From Consotaella aegiceratis (lineage in GTDB: Bacteria > Pseudomonadota > Alphaproteobacteria > Rhizobiales > Rhizobiaceae): DNA of 64,000 nucleotides. The stretch is from assembly GCF_036541425.1 (NCBI RefSeq), contig NZ_JAZHFT010000028.1:1-64000 (forward strand), given 5' to 3'. The notes under the pieces are model-generated. The model saw only the letters and a program-made list of their open reading frames with translations, searched no databases and was not told the DNA's origin. Of this stretch, positions 43,015 to 55,602 are shown in pieces; position 1 is the first letter of the stretch; each line of letters starts with the position of its first letter. Both the position numbers and the translations under genes were made by a program.

Positions 43015-44328
43015 ATGACAGTGACATCCTTTTTCTCTCGTTCGACTCCGGTCGCCTTCGCAGGCGAGGGCTCGGCCGATCCCCTGGCGTTCCGCTTCTA
43101 CGACAAGGACCGGATGGTGATGGGCAAGCGGATGGAGGAGCATCTGCGCTTCTCCGCCGCCTACTGGCATTCCTTCACCTGGCCGGGCAGCGATCCCTTC
43201 GGCGGCGAGACGCTGATGCGGCCGTGGATGCACGGCTCCGATCCGATGGAAATGGCGCGTCAGAAGGCCGATGTCGCCTTCGACATGTTCGAGTTGCTCG
43301 ACATGCCGTTCTTCGCCTTCCACGACGTCGACGTGGCGCCGGAGGGCGCGTCGTTGCCGGAGTCGATCGCCAATCTGAACGCCATCGTGGACATCTTCGA
43401 AAAGAAGATGGAAACGTCGAAGACCCGGCTGCTCTGGGGCACCGCGAATCTGTTCTCGAACCGCCGTTTCATGGGCGGCGCGGCCACCAATCCCGATCCC
43501 GATGTCTTCGCCTATGCCTGCGGCCAGGTGAAGGCGGCGATCGACGCCACCAAGCGGCTGAATGGCGCCAACTACGTCTGCTGGGGCGGCCGCGAGGGCT
43601 ACGAGACGCTGCTCAACACCAATCTGAAGCGCGAACTCGACCAGCTTGGCCGGTTCCTGTCGATGCTCGTCGACTACAAGCACAAGATCGGCTTCGAAGG
43701 CCCGATCCTGATCGAACCGAAGCCGAAGGAGCCGACCAAGCACCAGTACGACTACGACGTTGCGACCGTCTACGGCTTCCTGGAGCGCTACGACCTGCTG
43801 AACGACGTCAAAGTCAACATCGAACAGAACCATGCGATCCTGGCCGGCCATTCCTTTGATCACGAGGTGAGGCTGGCCTATGCCCTGGGCATCTTCGGCT
43901 CGATCGACATCAACCGCGGCGACGATCTGCTCGGCTGGGACACCGATCAGTTCGGCATGAACGTCACCGAGACGACGCTGCTCTTCCACGAGATCCTGAA
44001 GCACGGCGGTTTCACAACCGGCGGCCTCAATTTCGATGCCAAGATCCGGCGCCAGTCGATCGACCCGGACGACCTCCTGATCGCCCATGTCGCCTCGATG
44101 GATGCCTGCGCGCGCGGCCTCCTGGCCGCCGAAAAGATGCTGGCCGACAAGGCGCTCGAAGGCCCGCTGGCCGAGCGTTATTCCGGCTGGGACGAGCCGG
44201 AGGCCAAAGCCGTGCTGGCCGGCGAGCGCAGCCTGGAGCAGGTGGCGGAGCGGGCGCAGTCGCTCAATCCGCAGCCGCGGTCGGGGCGCCAGGAGTATCT
44301 CGAAGGCGTTCTCAACCGTTACGTCTGA
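43015..44328 (+). CDS. xylA: Xylose isomerase
   Basis: 437 aa, the usual class II length. Converts D-xylose to D-xylulose with two divalent metals. FYDKDRMVMGKRMEEHLRFSAAYWHSFTW, FHDVDVAPEG (catalytic His) and ETLLNTNLKRELD mark the family; the metal-binding EPKPKEPTKHQYD and DINRGDDLLGWDTDQF are intact. The ATG at 43015 follows GGGAGACCCGATTCT. xylB lies 257 bases downstream with an inverted repeat pair between. Confidence 0.95.
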   Translation: MTVTSFFSRSTPVAFAGEGSADPLAFRFYDKDRMVMGKRMEEHLRFSAAYWHSFTWPGSDPFGGETLMRPWMHGSDPMEMARQKADVAFDMFELLDMPFFAFHDVDVAPEGASLPESIANLNAIVDIFEKKMETSKTRLLWGTANLFSNRRFMGGAATNPDPDVFAYACGQVKAAIDATKRLNGANYVCWGGREGYETLLNTNLKRELDQLGRFLSMLVDYKHKIGFEGPILIEPKPKEPTKHQYDYDVATVYGFLERYDLLNDVKVNIEQNHAILAGHSFDHEVRLAYALGIFGSIDINRGDDLLGWDTDQFGMNVTETTLLFHEILKHGGFTTGGLNFDAKIRRQSIDPDDLLIAHVASMDACARGLLAAEKMLADKALEGPLAERYSGWDEPEAKAVLAGERSLEQVAERAQSLNPQPRSGRQEYLEGVLNRYV

Positions 44329-44398
44329 TGCGGATGCCTGCATGACGTCGGCCGTTGGCATGGAGGCGAGGACGAAAGAGCCTTATGCCTTTCGTCCT

Positions 44399-44526
44399 CC
44401 CGGGCTTGACCCGGGATCCATGCCACGCCGTTTCCTCTCCCGCGCTGGTCGAGGAGGGGTGGCCTCCGAGCGACCGCTGCGGCAATGGCCAGGACTTTGG
44501 AATGGATCCCGGGTCGTGCCCGGGAT
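44399..44526. repeat. Inverted pair of palindromic repeats between xylA and xylB
   Basis: Two palindromic units in opposite orientation: CCCGGG-cttga-CCCGGG (44399-44415) followed by GATCCATGCC, and ATCCCGGG-tcgtg-CCCGGGAT (44506-44526), whose reverse strand continues GATCCATTCCAA. They belong with the element at 4237-4260. They may stabilise the xylA end of the mRNA. Confidence 0.75.
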
Positions 44527-44585
44527 GACGATAGGGGCGAAGGTTGTGCTCGGCGTTTCGCCTGAACCTCAAGGGGAGGAAACCC

Positions 44586-46046
44586 ATGGCTACCTATCTG
44601 GGGCTTGATCTCGGCACGTCTTCGCTGAAGGCGCTTCTTATCGACGACAATCAGGCGGCGATCGCCACGGCCAGCGTTCCGCTGACCGTCGAGCGGCCCA
44701 ATTTCGGCTGGTCGGAGCAGGATCCGGCGAGCTGGATCGCCGCCACCGAGGCGGTGCTCGACAAGCTGAAGGCCGAGCAGCCGGAGGCGCTCGCCGCCGT
44801 CGAGGGCATCGGCCTGTCCGGCCACATGCACGGCGCCACCATTCTGGGCGAAGGCGACGCCGTGCTGCGCCCCTGCATCATGTGGAACGACACGCGCTCC
44901 TACAAGGAGGCCGAAGAGCTCAACGACGCCGAGTCCCAGGCGATCACCGGCAACATCGTGTTTCCCGGTTTCACCGCGCCGAAGCTGCTCTGGGTGGCGC
45001 GCAACGAGCCGGAGATCTTCGCCAAGGTCAGGCGGGTGCTCCTTCCCAAGGACTATCTGCGGCTGTGGCTGACCGGCGAAGCCGTCTCCGAGATGTCGGA
45101 TTCCGCCGGCACCTCCTGGCTCGACACCGGCAAGCGGGACTGGTCGCTGCGCATGTTGGAGCGCACCAATCTGCCACTGTCGGCAATGCCGCGTCTGGTG
45201 GAGGGCACCGAGAGAAGCGGTGGCCTGCGCGCCGAACTGGCCGCGCGATGGGGCATGAAGGCGGATATCGCGGTGGCCGGCGGCGGTGGCGACAATGCGG
45301 CCTCGGCGGCCGGCGTCGGCGTGGTCGAACCGGGCACCGGCTTTCTCTCGCTCGGCACGTCGGGCGTGCTCTTCACCGCGTCGGCCGGCTACGATCCGGT
45401 GCCTGAAACCGCGCTCCACACTTTCTGCCATGCCATTCCGGGACTGTGGCACCAGATGGGCGTGACTCTGTCGGCGGCCGGCTCGCTGGAATGGCTGTCG
45501 CGGCTGTTGCAGCAGGCGCCGGGCGACCTGACCGCTCTCCTCGGCGAGCAGTTGGAAGAACCCGGCCGCATCGTCTTCCTGCCCTATCTGTCGGGAGAGC
45601 GCACGCCACACAATGATGCGGCGATCCGCGGCGTCTTCGCCGGGCTGGAGGCCGACACAGACCGGCGGGCGATGGTCAAGGCCGTGCTCGAAGGCGTCAC
45701 CTTCTCGATGCGGGACTGCCTGGAAGCGGGCGGCGGCACCGGCGAGGTCGAGCGCCTCATCGCGGTGGGCGCCGGATCGCGCTCGCGCTACTGGCTGAAG
45801 CTGATGGCGACCGTTCTGAAGACCGAAATCGTGCTGCCGGAGAGCGGCGACTTCGGTGCGGCCTTCGGCGCGGCGCGGCTCGGTCTTTGTGCTGCGACGG
45901 GGGCCGATCCTCGGGCCGTTCTCACGCTGCCGCCGCTGGCCGAGCGCTTCCAGCCCCAGCCGGAACTCGGCGAGGCTTTCGAGGCGGCCTATGCCCGCTA
46001 TCGGGCGCTCTATCCGGCTGTGCGCGACGCGATGACGATCGCCTGA
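44586..46046 (+). CDS. xylB: Xylulokinase
   Basis: 486 aa, FGGY carbohydrate kinase. Phosphorylates D-xylulose to enter the pentose phosphate pathway. YLGLDLGTSSLKALLID at the start is the phosphate-1 motif; GLSGHMHGATIL and IMWNDTRS bind the sugar, and FLSLGTSGVLF is the phosphate-2 motif. The ATG at 44586 follows GGGGAGGAAACCC. An in-frame Met codon at 44544 is less likely. A bidirectional terminator follows. Confidence 0.95.
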   Translation: MATYLGLDLGTSSLKALLIDDNQAAIATASVPLTVERPNFGWSEQDPASWIAATEAVLDKLKAEQPEALAAVEGIGLSGHMHGATILGEGDAVLRPCIMWNDTRSYKEAEELNDAESQAITGNIVFPGFTAPKLLWVARNEPEIFAKVRRVLLPKDYLRLWLTGEAVSEMSDSAGTSWLDTGKRDWSLRMLERTNLPLSAMPRLVEGTERSGGLRAELAARWGMKADIAVAGGGGDNAASAAGVGVVEPGTGFLSLGTSGVLFTASAGYDPVPETALHTFCHAIPGLWHQMGVTLSAAGSLEWLSRLLQQAPGDLTALLGEQLEEPGRIVFLPYLSGERTPHNDAAIRGVFAGLEADTDRRAMVKAVLEGVTFSMRDCLEAGGGTGEVERLIAVGAGSRSRYWLKLMATVLKTEIVLPESGDFGAAFGAARLGLCAATGADPRAVLTLPPLAERFQPQPELGEAFEAAYARYRALYPAVRDAMTIA

Positions 46047-46107
46047 CCCTCTCGTCGGCATGCTCGGCGCCTCCCGCCGAGCCCTCCTCCCAAACCGCCG
46101 ATGAAAA

Positions 46108-46140
46108 AGTCCCCCGGCACGGTCGTGCCGGGGGACTTTT
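46108..46140. terminator. Bidirectional terminator between xylB and livK-type gene
   Basis: AGTCCCCCGGCAC (46108-46120) and GTGCCGGGGGACT (46125-46137) are perfect 13-bp arms with a GGTC loop. A runs precede and T runs follow, so it can stop transcription from both sides. The two converging genes end 62 and 29 bases away. Confidence 0.92.
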
Positions 46141-46168
46141 TATGCCTTCGTGGATCGGACGAGGCGGT

Positions 46169-47275
46169 TTATTTAGCCTCGGCCACGTAGTCGTAGGCGC
46201 CGTCCTTCCACTCGTAGACGACATAGCCGGGCAGGGTGACGTCGCCCTTGTCGTCGAACTCGAGCGATCCGATCACCGTGTCGAACGTGCCGTCGTCGAG
46301 CGCCTTGACGACCGGATCGAAATCGGTCGAGCCAGCCTTCTCCACGGCGTCCTTCCAGGCCTGGATCGCGGCATAGGTGTAGAGCACGTAACCCTCGGCG
46401 GTCTCGCCCTTCTCGGCCAGCTTGTCGACGACGGGCTTGGCTGCCTCGTTTTTGCGCGGATCGGGCGAGAAGGTCATCAGCGTGCCCTGGCCGGCATCGC
46501 CGGTGATCGCCCAATATTCGTCGGTGACCAGAGCGTCGCCGGACATGATGATCGTGTCCATGCCCTGCTCTTTCATCTGGCGGGCCATCAGGCCGGCCTC
46601 GGTGTGGTAGCCACCGATGTAGAGAAGGCCGATGCCGGCCTGCTTCAGCTTGGTGACGAGCGCGGTGTAGTCCTTCTCGCCGGCCGTATAGGATTCGACC
46701 AGATCCGGCTTCTTGCCGGCTGCTTCCATCGCCTTCTGCGTCTCGTCCGCCAGGCCCTTGCCGTAGGCGGTCTTGTCGTTGATTACGGCGACCTTGGTAT
46801 CGGCGAAATTGTCGACGATGTACTGGCCGGCGACTTCGCCCTGCTGATCGTCACGCCCGCAGACGCGGTAGATGCCTTCGCCCGGCCGGTCGTCGGTAAA
46901 GGCCGGATTGGTCGAGGCCGGCGAAATCTGGACGATGCCTTCGTCGGCATAGACCTGGCTCGCGGGAATCGATGAGCCCGAGCAGAAGTGGCCGGCGACG
47001 AAGGGCACACCCTGCGAAGCGAACTGGTTGGCGACCGCCACGGCCTGTTTCGGGTCGCAGGCGTCGTCGCCCACGGACAGAACCAGCTTCTCGCCATTCA
47101 CGCCACCGGCGGCGTTGATGTCCTCGACCGCCTGCTCGGCGCCGACGCGAAGCTGCTCGCCGAAGCTCGCATACTGGCCGGTCATCGGGCCCGCGACGCC
47201 GATGGTGATGTCGGCAAAAGCCGCGCCGGCGAAGAGAACGTTGATGGCTGCTCCGGCCAAGAGTACTTTCTTCAT
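46169..47275 (-). CDS. livK: Branched-chain amino acid ABC transporter, periplasmic binding protein
   Basis: 368 aa. A signal peptide ends at FAGAAFA (about 22). The type I binding fold starts with ITIGVAGPMTGQYASFGEQLRVGAEQAVEDINAAGG, a LivJ/LivK hallmark; PFVAGHFCSGSSIPASQVYA binds the amino acid. It delivers branched-chain or other amino acids to LivHM. Last gene of the liv operon, with a 131-base gap to the gene before. Confidence 0.93.
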   Translation of the reverse strand: MKKVLLAGAAINVLFAGAAFADITIGVAGPMTGQYASFGEQLRVGAEQAVEDINAAGGVNGEKLVLSVGDDACDPKQAVAVANQFASQGVPFVAGHFCSGSSIPASQVYADEGIVQISPASTNPAFTDDRPGEGIYRVCGRDDQQGEVAGQYIVDNFADTKVAVINDKTAYGKGLADETQKAMEAAGKKPDLVESYTAGEKDYTALVTKLKQAGIGLLYIGGYHTEAGLMARQMKEQGMDTIIMSGDALVTDEYWAITGDAGQGTLMTFSPDPRKNEAAKPVVDKLAEKGETAEGYVLYTYAAIQAWKDAVEKAGSTDFDPVVKALDDGTFDTVIGSLEFDDKGDVTLPGYVVYEWKDGAYDYVAEAK

Positions 47276-47406
47276 GACACCTTCCCTCTTGTTGCGATTG
47301 TAACGCTTTATTCTCGGCAGATCCTTGGTCCCCGACCTGCTGGGGATCAGCGATAGAAATCGGCCCTAGTTGACATAACCCAGGCCTAAATTTTGTCCAG
47401 GCTGAT

Positions 47407-47771
47407 TTATTCGGCAGCCTGCCTGCCCTGGGCTTGGAGAAAACCGTATTGCCGGCGCATCTGGCGATTCCGCACGACGGTGCGGCCGGCCGCCGCGAGT
47501 GCGAACAGCACCACGAAGTCGACGATCGCATAGTGGAGCGCCGTGCCAAATGTTTCGGGCGGCAAGAAAAACGACCCGCCGAACAGGCTGAAATGGATGA
47601 AGCGGACGGCGATGGTCAAAAGCAAGACATAGAAGCCGGCAATACTCCAGCCGCTCCATGTCAGGGCCGTCGAGCGGCCGATCATCCACGCCGCACCGCC
47701 ACCCAGGACGACGGTGACGAATAGGAACTCCCAGATCGAGACTTCCCACAAAAGGCCCATCGCGTTGTCCA

Positions 47772-47772
<1 letters not shown>
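47407..47772 (-). CDS. DUF6867 membrane protein of the liv operon
   Basis: 121 aa with about three membrane helices (about 10-33, 40-62, 80-100). It starts with LLWEVSIWEFLFVTVVLGGGAAW, which I know as the DUF6867 pattern found next to liv genes in Hyphomicrobiales. Its ATG overlaps the livF stop (TGATG), so it is translationally coupled. Its role in transport is unknown. Confidence 0.85.
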
Positions 47773-49488
<1,716 letters not shown>

Positions 49489-49489
<1 letters not shown>

Positions 49490-50934
49490 CAGTGACCCTC
49501 GCCCTGCGCGACCATGTCGGCGCCGATCGTCTTCTTTTCCTTGTAGATCGCCGAGGGCGAGCGGGACGAGATCAGCCCGCGCGGCTTCCACACCATGATG
49601 AGCACCATGGCCAAGCCGAAGAACAGCATGCGGTATTGCGTGGGGTCGAACCCGATCTGATGCAGGAAGTCGAGATTGCGCAACAGCTCCAGGCCGCCGA
49701 TCATCACCACCGAGGCGATCACCACGCCGACCTGCGAGCCGAGGCCGCCGAGCACGACGATCGCCAGGATGATCGCCGATTCCATGAAGGTGAAGCTCTC
49801 GGGCGAAATGAAGCCCTGGCGCGTGGCGAAGAACGAGCCGGCGAACCCGCCGAACATCGCCCCGGTCGCGAAGGCGCTGAGCTTGACGTTGGTGGTGTTG
49901 ATGCCGAGCGAGCGGCAGGCGATTTCGTCCTCGCGCAGCGCCTCCCAGGCCCGACCGACCGGAAGCTTGCGCAGCCGCAGCGTGATGAAGTTGGTCAGCA
50001 GCGCCAGCGCCAGGATGATGTAATAGAGGAAGATGAAGCGCTGGATCGGATTGTAGTCGATCCCGAAGAATTCGGAAAAGGAGCCTTCGCCGCGGCTGAA
50101 CTCCAGGCCGAAGAGCGTCGGCTTGGGAATGCCCAGCACGCCGTTCGGCCCGCCGGTGAAGTCATACCAGTTGAGCAGCACGACACGGATGATCTCGCCG
50201 AAGGCGAGCGTCACGATCGCCAGATAGTCGCCCCGCAGCCTGAGCACCGGAAAGCCCAGCATGATGCCCCAGAGCGCGGCGAAGAGCCCGGCCATCGGCA
50301 GGCAGACCCAGAAGCCGAGATCGAAATTCTGGGCGAGCAGCGCGAAGGAATAGGCGCCCACCGCATAGAAGGCGACGTAGCCGAGATCGAGCAGGCCGGC
50401 GAGCCCGACGACGATGTTGAGACCCCAGCCGAGCATCACGTAGGTGAGGATCAGAATGGCGAGGTCGAGCAGATACCGGTTTTGGCTGGGCAGCGCGACG
50501 TCGAGCAGGAAGGGCAGCGTCAGCGCGAACAGCAGGAACAGTACACCGAGCGCCTTGCCCACCGACCGCAGCGTCCGCTGACGGCTTGGCGACGTCGCCG
50601 CCTTCGCGACGGGCTTTTCTGCCCGATAGATGAGGAAGGAGAGCGCGAAGCGCCCGACAAAGGCAATCGCGATCCAGATCAGCCAAAGCGGCCAGCGCAT
50701 CATCAGGTCGAGTCCGCCAACGCCGATATCGGTGCGGAAGGCGAAGAAGCAAAGCGTGATGGCGGCGACGATGGCGGCGGTGATGCCCGCTTCCTTGAGC
50801 GAGCCGACAAGACGGCTGTCGGAGGCGGCCGCTTCGACGAAGGGCGGTTCGCCGCGCTCCGCGGTGCGCCGCTCTTCCTCCTGCCGTTCCGCGCCCTCGG
50901 GCGTGTATTCTGCGGTCGGGTCAAAGGACGACAT
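49489..50934 (-). CDS. livM: Branched-chain amino acid ABC transporter permease LivM
   Basis: 481 aa, longer than the core because of an N-terminal extension with charged residues (1-45) and extra helices (about 47-160) before the LivM domain. The core starts near YVMLGWGLNIVVGLAGLLDLGYVAFYAVGAY and includes RLRGDYLAIVTLAFGEIIRVV. Forms the membrane channel with LivH. 5 bases behind livH. Confidence 0.94.
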
Positions 50935-50938
50935 CGGC

Positions 50939-51856
<918 letters not shown>

Positions 51857-52181
51857 GAAGACCTGTCGGCTCCGTACTCGCACTTGGCCCAAGGCCTCCC
51901 ATCATGGCCAATCGGCCTCGATGTTGCCAGGGGCGCTTGCCCATGAGGCATGATCATTTTCATAGCAGCGGCCTCGGCGCAAGAGCACGGCCTTGAGTTG
52001 TCCCTGCGACATCCTGTGCTATCGACTCATCTTTCATACCCTCTTGCGCGCGGCGTCGCGCAGTGCTCGATTTGCAGGCGTGATGACGAATCCGGCAGGC
52101 GCGGCGGTTTTCCCGTCGCGCCGCGTTCGTTTGTCCGGTTCAACTGCCGCCTGGAGCGGCGCCGATGGAGATGGCTCGAGC
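51857..52181. other. Divergent promoter region between liv operon and dgcN
   Basis: 325 bases separating livH and dgcN start codons. It must contain both promoters. A moderately AT-rich piece lies around 51945-51965 (GGCATGATCATTTTCATAG). No operator palindrome stood out and no regulator gene is adjacent. Confidence 0.5.
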
Positions 52182-53177
52182 ATGCTGAAGACACCGTATC
52201 TTTTGTTTCTGGGAGATGCGCCTGATGCGCTGGCCGCCAAGGTGGCGCAGGGCGTTCGCGACTGGCGCCCCGAGCACTGTGTCGGCCAGTTCCGCCTGCC
52301 CGGATGCAATGCCGATCTCAAACTGCCGGATATGACCATCGCCGAAGCCGCCGCGGCCGGGGCCAAGACGGTGGTGGTGGGCGTGGCCAATCGTGGCGGC
52401 CTCATCGGCCCGAGCTGGATCTCGGTGCTGAAGGAGGCCCTGGCGGCCGGCATGGACGTCGCCTCCGGGCTTCACAATCTTTTGCGTGACGAGCCGGACC
52501 TTGTGGCGGCCGCCGAGGCCAGCGGCACGACCTTGCACGACGTTCGCCTGCCGACCGTGAAATACCCCATCGCCACCGGCAAGAAGCGCGCCGGCAAGCG
52601 GTGCCTCGCGGTCGGGACCGACTGCTCGGTCGGCAAGATGTACACGGCGCTGGCGATCGAGCGCGAGATGCGCGAGCGCGGCATCAAGGCGACCTTCCGC
52701 GCGACCGGCCAGACCGGCATCCTGATCACCGGCGAGGGCGTCCCGCTGGACGCCGTCATCGCCGACTTCATGGCCGGTGCCGTCGAATGGCTGACCCCCG
52801 ACAACGATCCGGACCATTGGGATCTGATCGAAGGGCAGGGCAGCCTGTTCCATGCCTCCTATTCCGGCGTGACGATGGCGCTCGTCCACGGCGGGCAGCC
52901 GGATGCGCTGGTGCTCTGCCACGAGCCGACACGCGCTCACATGCGGGGTCTGCCGGACTACACGCTGCCGTCGCTCGAAGATCTGCGCGACGTGGCGCTG
53001 CGGCTGGCGCGCGTGGTCAACCCGGCCTGCGAGGCCGTCGGCATCTCCGTCAACACGGCGGCGATGGGCGAAGACGAGGCCATGACCTATCTGGCCGAAA
53101 CGGAGAAGAGGATGGGACTGCCGACCGTCGACCCGTTCCGCAACGGCGCCGCACGGCTGGTGGATGCTTTGGAATGA
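52182..53177 (+). CDS. dgcN: D-glutamate N-acetyltransferase DgcN (DUF1611 family)
   Basis: 331 aa. DgcN acetylates D-glutamate in the bacterial D-Glu use pathway described in marine bacteria. The protein starts TPYLLFLGDAPDALAAKVAQG, has RLPGCNADLKLPDM, and a P-loop-like GTDCSVGKMYTALAIEREM in the second half. I use the ATG at 52182; the frame extends upstream to 51993 without similarity. The next gene starts within its stop (ATGA overlap), matching dgcN-dgcA. Function is by family and synteny. Confidence 0.87.
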   Translation: MLKTPYLLFLGDAPDALAAKVAQGVRDWRPEHCVGQFRLPGCNADLKLPDMTIAEAAAAGAKTVVVGVANRGGLIGPSWISVLKEALAAGMDVASGLHNLLRDEPDLVAAAEASGTTLHDVRLPTVKYPIATGKKRAGKRCLAVGTDCSVGKMYTALAIEREMRERGIKATFRATGQTGILITGEGVPLDAVIADFMAGAVEWLTPDNDPDHWDLIEGQGSLFHASYSGVTMALVHGGQPDALVLCHEPTRAHMRGLPDYTLPSLEDLRDVALRLARVVNPACEAVGISVNTAAMGEDEAMTYLAETEKRMGLPTVDPFRNGAARLVDALE

Positions 53178-54154
53178 CGGAACTGACGGTCACGCCGGAG
53201 ATCTTTCCGATCGCCGGCACCTTCACGATCTCGCGCGGCTCGCGCACCGAGTCGCCGGTGGTCACGGCGAGCCTCGACGACGCGCCGCATCGCGGCTGGG
53301 GCGAATGCTTTCCGCTGCCACGCTACAACGAGTCGGTCGACAGCGTGGTCGCCACGCTGAACGGCGTCTGGGACGAGATTCTGGGAGGGCTCGACCGTGA
53401 CGGCCTGCAGCAGCGCCTGGGCCCAGGCGCCGCGCGCAACGCCCTCGACTGCGCGTTCTGGGACCTGGAAGCGAAGCGAACCGGCCGGCCCGTGTACGAG
53501 CTCGCCGGGCTCGACGCGCCGCAGCCGGTGATCACCGCCTACACGCTGTCGCTCGCCGATCCCGAAGCGATGCGCGAGAAGGCGCAGGCCAACGCGCATC
53601 GGCCCTTGCTGAAGCTCAAGCTCGGCGGCGAGGGCGACATCGCCCGGCTGGAGGCGGTGCGCCAGGGCGCCCCGGATGCGCGCATCATCGTCGACGCCAA
53701 CGAGGGATGGACGCCCGACATCTATCGCGAGTTGGCCCCCGTCCTGTTGCGCCTTGGTGTTCAGATGGTCGAACAGCCGTTCCCGGCGGGCCAGGACGAG
53801 GCGCTGGCCGAGATGGACCGGCCGCTGCCGGTCTGTGCCGACGAATCCTGCCACGATCGCGACTCGCTGCCGGCGATCCTCGGCCGCTACGACGTGATCA
53901 ACATCAAGCTGGACAAGACCGGCGGCCTGACGGAAGCGCTCGCGCTCAAGGACGAGGCCTTGTCCTCGGGCCTGAAGGTCATGGTCGGCTGCATGGTGGG
54001 CTCGTCGCTCGCCATGGCGCCGGCGCTGCTGGTGGCGCAGGGGGCGAGCGTCGTCGATCTCGACGGCCCGTTACTCTTGGCGCGCGACCGCGAGCATGGA
54101 CTGCTTTACGACGAGGCCGGCGTCCATCCGGCCGATCCGCTGCTCTGGGGCTAG
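53174..54154 (+). CDS. dgcA: N-acetyl-D-glutamate racemase DgcA (enolase superfamily)
   Basis: 326 aa. A mandelate racemase / dipeptide epimerase-type barrel. Lys pair in LLKLKLGGEG, metal ligands in IVDANEGWT, VEQPFPAGQD and CADESCHD, and the second catalytic Lys in INIKLDKTGGL. In the DgcN-DgcA pathway it converts N-acetyl-D-Glu to the L form. General annotation would be L-Ala-D/L-Glu epimerase; the coupling with dgcN favours DgcA. Confidence 0.87.
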   Translation: MTELTVTPEIFPIAGTFTISRGSRTESPVVTASLDDAPHRGWGECFPLPRYNESVDSVVATLNGVWDEILGGLDRDGLQQRLGPGAARNALDCAFWDLEAKRTGRPVYELAGLDAPQPVITAYTLSLADPEAMREKAQANAHRPLLKLKLGGEGDIARLEAVRQGAPDARIIVDANEGWTPDIYRELAPVLLRLGVQMVEQPFPAGQDEALAEMDRPLPVCADESCHDRDSLPAILGRYDVINIKLDKTGGLTEALALKDEALSSGLKVMVGCMVGSSLAMAPALLVAQGASVVDLDGPLLLARDREHGLLYDEAGVHPADPLLWG

Positions 54155-54354
54155 GTTTCGAGACCGAGCCGGACGGTCCTCGTCAGTTTTTTGTGGAAAA
54201 GGAGGGTCTCCAACCTTTCGATTGTCGGAATGCTCGCCATCTCAGCATCGGACATCCCAGCGTTGCGTCACACTGCGGGACCCGTGCTAGAGCGTCGGGT
54301 CTGGCACGAGGGTGTCGGTGAAAGAGCCGAATCGATCATCGAGAGGAGGGCCGG

Positions 54355-55602
54355 ATGGCGAGCTTCAAGTTCCTGCATGCCGCCGACTTGCACCTCGGCA
54401 GCCCCTTCGTCGGACTGTCATTGAAGGATGCCGAGATCGCCGCGCGATTCGCGGCGGCCAGCCGTCAGGCGTTTACCGCCATGGTGACCAGGGCGATCGA
54501 GGCCGACATCGCCTTCGCCATCATCGCGGGCGACGTCTACGACGGCGAATGGCGGGACACCTCGATCGGCCTGTTCTTCAACCGGGAGGTGTCGCGGTTC
54601 ATCCGCGCAGGCATCCCGGTCTTCCTGATTCGCGGCAACCACGACGCCGAAAGCGTCGTCACCAAGAGCCTCACCCTGCCCGAGGGCGTCTACGGCTTTT
54701 CCACCCGCAAGGCCGAGACCCGGCGTCTGCCCGAATTGCGCGTGGCGCTGCACGGCCAGAGCTTTCCCGACCGGGCGGTGGCCGAGAACCTGGCGACCGC
54801 CTATCCCGATCCGGTGCCGGGCTGGTTCAACATCGGCATACTCCACACCTCGCTCGACGGGCGGCCCGGGCACGCCACCTATGCGCCCTGCACGCTGCAG
54901 GATCTGGCGCTTCGGACCTACGACTACTGGGCGCTCGGTCATGTGCACCAGCACGAAATCGTGGCCCGCGACCCGTGGGTCGTCTTTCCTGGCAACCTGC
55001 AGGGTCGCAGCGTCCGCGAGACCGGCGAGAAGGGCGCGATGCTGGTCGAGGTCGAGGATGGCCGCGTCGCCTCGGCCGAACGACTGATCGTCGACCGCGC
55101 CCGCTGGGCCGACCTTGCGCTCGACGTGTCGGAGATCGTCGACGAGGCGGGCCTGATCACGGCCGTGCAGGAGCGGCTGCGGCCGCTGGCGGACGAATTG
55201 GAGGATCGGCTCGGCGCGCTGCGGCTGCGGCTGACCGGCGCCAGCGAACTGCACAATCGGCTGGTGGCCGAGCACGAGCGGATCGCCGCCGAGGTCCAGG
55301 CGGTCTGCCATCACGGACATGCCGACATCTGGCTCGAGCGTCTCGTCGTCTCCACCCAGCCGCCGGCCGCGGTGCACGGCCCGACCGACGATCCCGCGCT
55401 CGCCTCCGTCGACGTCGCGGCGCTGCTGGCGGCAGCATCGGCCGAACCGGACATTCGCGCCGAGTTGGACGCGCTGCTCGCACAGATCGGGGCCAAGCTG
55501 CCGGCCGGCGTGACGATCGGCGGAGAGGAGGCTCCCGACGTCGCAGACCTTCTCGGCGAGGCGCGGGATCTCGTGCTGGCGCACAGCGGGGGAGCGATCT
55601 GA
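54355..55602 (+). CDS. YhaO/SbcD-like metallophosphoesterase (DNA repair nuclease)
   Basis: 415 aa. Calcineurin-like phosphoesterase with FLHAADLHLGSP (D11, H13), IIAGDVYDGE, IRGNHDAES and ALGHVHQHEI. It resembles YhaO and the SbcD/Mre11 nuclease subunits. The C-terminal part (about 280-415) is helical and may bind the partner ATPase. The ATPase gene begins directly after its stop codon, so they form an operon. In vivo function of this short form is not settled. Confidence 0.9.
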   Translation: MASFKFLHAADLHLGSPFVGLSLKDAEIAARFAAASRQAFTAMVTRAIEADIAFAIIAGDVYDGEWRDTSIGLFFNREVSRFIRAGIPVFLIRGNHDAESVVTKSLTLPEGVYGFSTRKAETRRLPELRVALHGQSFPDRAVAENLATAYPDPVPGWFNIGILHTSLDGRPGHATYAPCTLQDLALRTYDYWALGHVHQHEIVARDPWVVFPGNLQGRSVRETGEKGAMLVEVEDGRVASAERLIVDRARWADLALDVSEIVDEAGLITAVQERLRPLADELEDRLGALRLRLTGASELHNRLVAEHERIAAEVQAVCHHGHADIWLERLVVSTQPPAAVHGPTDDPALASVDVAALLAAASAEPDIRAELDALLAQIGAKLPAGVTIGGEEAPDVADLLGEARDLVLAHSGGAI

